A stretch of 6,778 bases of DNA from Firmicutes bacterium CAG:95 (GTDB lineage: Bacteria; Bacillota; Clostridia; Lachnospirales; Lachnospiraceae), in the NCBI GenBank assembly GCA_000438155.1, contig FR902951.1, forward strand, positions 3,519 through 10,296, in the 5' to 3' direction. Position 1 is the first letter of the stretch; every line of letters begins with the position of its first letter. Positions 5,332-6,778 of this stretch are shown piece after piece. Both the position numbers and the translations under genes were made by a program. Under the pieces are notes generated by a model. It was not told where the DNA came from and searched no databases. It was given only the letters and a program-made list of their open reading frames with translations.

Positions 5332-5721
5332 GTGAAGGAGGTTAAAATTTATCCCAACATTGATATGCAGCGGACCGGTATCAGGTTGAAAGAGTTTACA
5401 CAGAAAAGAGGATATTGTGTAGCGGATATTCAGGAGTACCTGCATTTGTCCTGTCCCCAGCCGGTGTACCGATGGTTTAAAGGGATGATTCTTCCTTCGG
5501 TAGATCATTTACTGATGCTGAGTGAACTGTTGGGTGTTCATATGGAGGATCTGCTGGTGAAGAAGCAGAATCCGTTGTGTTCTTCCGTTTCGATCATACG
5601 GGTGGAATGGTTTGACAGGATTGGTGAGGTACATATTTATCAGGAGAAACAGGACAGAATGCAGAACGCAGGAATACGATTGATGACCTATTATAAGAAA
5701 CTGGCAGGTCTGGTTGCATAA
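5332..5721 (+). CDS. Small XRE-type helix-turn-helix protein
   Basis: This 129-aa protein uses a GTG start at 5332, fixed by AAGGAG (5318-5323) at 8-nt spacing. The ribosome binding site overlaps the end of the upstream HATPase gene, pointing to a coupled operon. Residues ~16-77 form a HTH_3/XRE domain: TGIRLKEFTQKRGYCVADIQ, then YLHL, the recognition helix region QPVYRWFKG, and ILPSVDHLLMLSELLGVHMEDLLV. The opening EVKIYPNIDM is characteristic of a group of short regulators common in Lachnospiraceae. The C-terminal ~50 residues carry no domain I recognise and may mediate dimerisation or partner binding. Whether it regulates its own operon, or works with the HATPase in one pathway, cannot be told from sequence. 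A strong terminator follows 51 bp after the stop. Confidence 0.82.
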   Translation: MKEVKIYPNIDMQRTGIRLKEFTQKRGYCVADIQEYLHLSCPQPVYRWFKGMILPSVDHLLMLSELLGVHMEDLLVKKQNPLCSSVSIIRVEWFDRIGEVHIYQEKQDRMQNAGIRLMTYYKKLAGLVA

Positions 5722-5771
5722 CTGCAGCTATAAAAAAGCAGATAAAGAGAGTTCCATAGAAAGTTTAACAG

Positions 5772-5813
5772 GATCTCAGGGATTCGTGAAAACGGATTTT
5801 TGAGGTCTTTTTT
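5772..5813 (+). terminator. Intrinsic terminator closing the HATPase-HTH operon
   Basis: Bases 5772-5786 pair with 5793-5807 along 15 positions, five of them G-U pairs in RNA, around a 6-nt TGAAAA loop. A run of six T follows directly (5808-5813). Position and direction fit the end of the operon starting at 4900. Confidence 0.8.
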
Positions 5814-5836
5814 GTTGTAATTTGTCCGGAATACTT

Positions 5837-5853
5837 TTGGACTAACAGTCCAA
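5837..5853. promoter_or_regulatory. 17-bp perfect palindrome, possible operator
   Basis: TTGGACT (5837-5843) and AGTCCAA (5847-5853) flank a 3-bp AAC centre. It lies 12 bp before a TTGACA at 5865, upstream of the 104-aa gene. It has no T-run, so it reads as a dimeric regulator site rather than a terminator. The cognate regulator is unknown. Confidence 0.45.
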
Positions 5854-5864
5854 TGCAAAATTAC

Positions 5865-5892
5865 TTGACAGAGGCTAGAATCGGGTTAAAGA
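5865..5892 (+). promoter_or_regulatory. Possible promoter of the 104-aa gene
   Basis: A perfect TTGACA (5865-5870) is followed at 16 bp by TAAAGA (5887-5892), matching the -10 consensus at only 3 of 6 positions. It is plausible because a terminator precedes it and no other promoter is seen. Confidence 0.3.
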
Positions 5893-5923
5893 AAGTAAAT
5901 CTTTAGCGGGAGGCTGTCTGCAG

Positions 5924-6238
5924 ATGAAAGAAGAATTCGTAAATGCATTGATGGAGAAATATTCTTTTTTTTATAGAGATCCGGAGAAGAAAGTATATAA
6001 AAAATATCCTAAGCAGGCCATTTCTAAAGAAGTTGGGGATGAATGGTATGGGGAAATCTGCAAATTGTGTGAGGAATTATATTGGTATTTCAAGGAGATT
6101 GAATACCCGGTTAGTTTCATGTTTATTGAGATCAGAGTAAAGGATTACCATTTGCAAATGTATTATCTCCTGACAGGGGGAACCGGTGAGGTCGGTAACC
6201 AGGTTGATGAGATTGTTGAGAAGTATGAGCGGATGTAG
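5924..6238 (+). CDS. Hypothetical protein, 104 aa
   Basis: I do not recognise this protein. GGGAGG (5908-5913) sits 10 nt before the ATG, which supports real translation. It is acidic overall, rich in Tyr, Lys and Glu, has no signal peptide or long hydrophobic helix, and looks cytoplasmic. Visible segments are YSFFYRDPEKKVYKKYP near residues 14-30, a helical EWYGEICKLCEELYWYFKEI near 40-59, alternating hydrophobic strands around 62-81 (SFMFIEIRV, HLQMYYLLTGG), and a C-terminal helix VDEIVEKYE. This suggests a small alpha/beta fold. It stands alone between a terminator and an integrase remnant, the kind of position where cargo genes of integrated elements sit, but no function can be assigned. 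Confidence 0.65.
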   Translation: MKEEFVNALMEKYSFFYRDPEKKVYKKYPKQAISKEVGDEWYGEICKLCEELYWYFKEIEYPVSFMFIEIRVKDYHLQMYYLLTGGTGEVGNQVDEIVEKYERM

Positions 6239-6255
6239 GAGACAAACCTTTCCAT

Positions 6256-6351
6256 TTAAATGTTTACACGCACCTAAAGTTAGAGGATGCGGAGAAAGAA
6301 ATAAAACGCCTGGAAAACGTAGAAAAAGAGTTGAAAAGGTGTGCACGATAA
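6256..6351 (+). pseudogene. C-terminal remnant of a Tn916/phage-type integrase
   Basis: From about 6256 the frame reads LNVYTHLKLEDAEKEIKRL and continues to a TAA at 6349-6351. VYTHL followed by an acidic EDA..E helix is the characteristic end of Tn916-like and phage-like tyrosine integrases, and Y at 6265-6267 would be the nucleophile. Upstream in the same frame the family resemblance ends abruptly (KPF, no HxxR box), and there is no start codon or ribosome binding site. Only ~31 residues of a ~380-400 aa protein are left. It is a different integrase subtype from the XerC/D-like remnant at 1166-1696. It marks the former end of an integrated element. Confidence 0.65.
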
Positions 6352-6380
6352 AAAGATAAAAGATGCCTGAAATAAAGTGG

Positions 6381-6429
6381 TGAGTAAAAATGAGTAAAAA
6401 GAGAGGTTTTACCTAGATTTTTACTCATT
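6381..6429. repeat. Tandem TGAGTAAAAA repeat and nested inverted repeat after the integrase remnant
   Basis: TGAGTAAAAA occurs twice in direct tandem (6381-6390, 6391-6400). The 12 bases at 6389-6400 are a perfect inverted repeat of 6418-6429 (TTTTTACTCATT). Between the arms AGGT (6404-6407) can pair with ACCT (6411-6414) around TTT. Lying about 30 bp after an integrase stop codon, it may be an attachment-site region with arm-type repeats. It could instead be a bidirectional terminator, since the stem is followed or preceded by T/A-rich arms. Confidence 0.6.
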
Positions 6430-6440
6430 ATGCTTGCCAG

Positions 6441-6480
6441 GATATGGAAAGATATGCGAAGTTATGCTAGGATAGGGAAG
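6441..6480. repeat. 10-bp phased GATATG repeats, block 1
   Basis: Four consecutive 10-bp units begin GATATG, GATATG, GTTATG and GATAGG at 6441, 6451, 6461 and 6471. The period equals about one DNA helical turn and is not a multiple of three, so coding selection does not explain it. The 27 bp at 6435-6461 match 6530-6556 at 22 positions. Confidence 0.65.
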
Positions 6481-6525
6481 AAAGGGTTCTGTCGGGAAAA
6501 GCTGATAAAACCTAGGAAAAACGAA

Positions 6526-6555
6526 GATATGCAAGGATATGAAACGATATGGAAA
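6526..6555. repeat. 10-bp phased GATATG repeats, block 2, containing a start codon
   Basis: Perfect GATATG units begin at 6526, 6536 and 6546, again exactly 10 bp apart. The third unit supplies the ATG (6549) of the phosphatase gene. The ATGs in the first two units (6529, 6539) are in the other two frames. Confidence 0.7.
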
Positions 6556-6778
6556 GAAAAGTTAAAATTCTTATGGTATGCCACGGCAACATCTGCCGTA
6601 GTCCGCTTGCGCAGAGCGTGATGACTTATTTGGTAAAGGAGCGGAACTTATCCGATCGGTTTCAGATCGAGTCTGCGGCAACGAGTCGTGAGGAGATCGG
6701 CAATCCGCCGCATCCGGGAACGGTACGAAAGCTTCGGGAGGAAGGAATCCCGTTAATTCCGCATAGAGCGGTTCAGAT
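6549..6778 (+). CDS. Low-molecular-weight protein tyrosine phosphatase, 3' end cut by window edge
   Basis: Seventy-six codons are visible. The P-loop C-x5-R is intact: VCHGNICRSP, with nucleophile C11 and R17, then LAQSVMTYLVKE, IESAATSREEIG near residues 46-57, and PPHPGTVRKLREEGIP near 59-74. This is the N-terminal half of an ~150-160 aa LMW-PTP, a cytoplasmic enzyme that hydrolyses phosphotyrosine and in many bacteria counteracts BY-kinases of capsule export or acts on other phosphoprotein or small-molecule targets. An in-frame TGA at 6540-6542 leaves the ATG at 6549 as the only sensible start. AAGGA at 6533-6537 is its ribosome binding site. Start codon and ribosome binding site both lie inside the 10-bp repeat block. 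The catalytic Asp (DPY loop) would lie beyond the window. His instead of the commoner Leu follows the nucleophile, as in several Clostridia. Confidence 0.9.
   Translation, partial: MERKVKILMVCHGNICRSPLAQSVMTYLVKERNLSDRFQIESAATSREEIGNPPHPGTVRKLREEGIPLIPHRAVQ

Noticed and set aside
4636..5508. 290-codon open frame on the minus strand across the repeat block, HATPase and HTH genes
   Set aside because: It is antisense to two genes with intact family motifs and good ribosome binding sites. Its composition is irregular and it contains the translated repeat twice (FADAYFPLA). It has no family resemblance.
6430..6621. 63-codon plus-strand frame through the decamer repeats into the phosphatase gene
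   Set aside because: It overlaps the phosphatase gene out of frame. The upstream part is repeat sequence whose 10-bp period does not keep a reading frame.
1..6778. tRNA, rRNA, riboswitch or T-box elements
   Set aside because: No cloverleaf with CCA-adjacent acceptor, no rRNA segments, and no T-box or known riboswitch core was recognised by eye on either strand.

Overview
The window looks like a chromosomal accessory stretch from a low-to-mid GC Bacillota, most likely a gut Clostridia of the Lachnospiraceae type. This rests on AGGAGG-class ribosome binding sites, consensus sigma-A promoters, and family types common there: a PD-(D/E)XK 'transposase' nuclease, a DUF6036 protein, a short HTH regulator and a TuaG-like glycosyltransferase. 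Species cannot be fixed from the sequence alone.

Left part (1-1740), debris and mobile-type genes. The 5' two thirds of an Rpn/PD-(D/E)XK nuclease-transposase gene runs leftward off the edge. Its leader is four consecutive near-perfect hairpins starting close to a predicted promoter. Next come two broken genes facing each other: the first ~44 codons of a DUF6036 gene (+) and the first ~177 codons of a XerC/D-like tyrosine recombinase (-). They meet at a ~23-bp junction, so one deletion or rearrangement probably removed the 3' ends of both.

Middle part (1860-4700), an intact metabolic block. A TuaG-like family 2 glycosyltransferase has its own promoter. A consensus promoter overlapping its stop codon drives a two-gene LrgA/LrgB (CidA/CidB, PftA/PftB type) membrane operon. 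Just after the -10 box lies a perfect 7-3-7 palindrome with the TGGT-N3-ACCA core used by FadR-subfamily GntR repressors, and a FadR-type regulator with all four FCD metal ligands follows lrgB. The likely design is a small-acid (pyruvate, lactate or glycolate class) transporter controlled by its neighbouring regulator.

Repeat and regulatory block (4698-5813). A structured repeat of GAA-triloop hairpins and a 30-bp direct repeat separates the regulator from a two-gene operon: an RsbW-like HATPase and a compact HTH protein, closed by a strong intrinsic terminator.

Right part (5814-6778). A 104-aa protein of unknown function is followed by the last ~30 codons of a Tn916/phage-type integrase, including its nucleophilic Tyr. 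An inverted repeat (possible attachment-site region or terminator) comes next, then 10-bp phased GATATG repeats, one of which contains the start codon of a low-molecular-weight protein tyrosine phosphatase that runs off the right edge.
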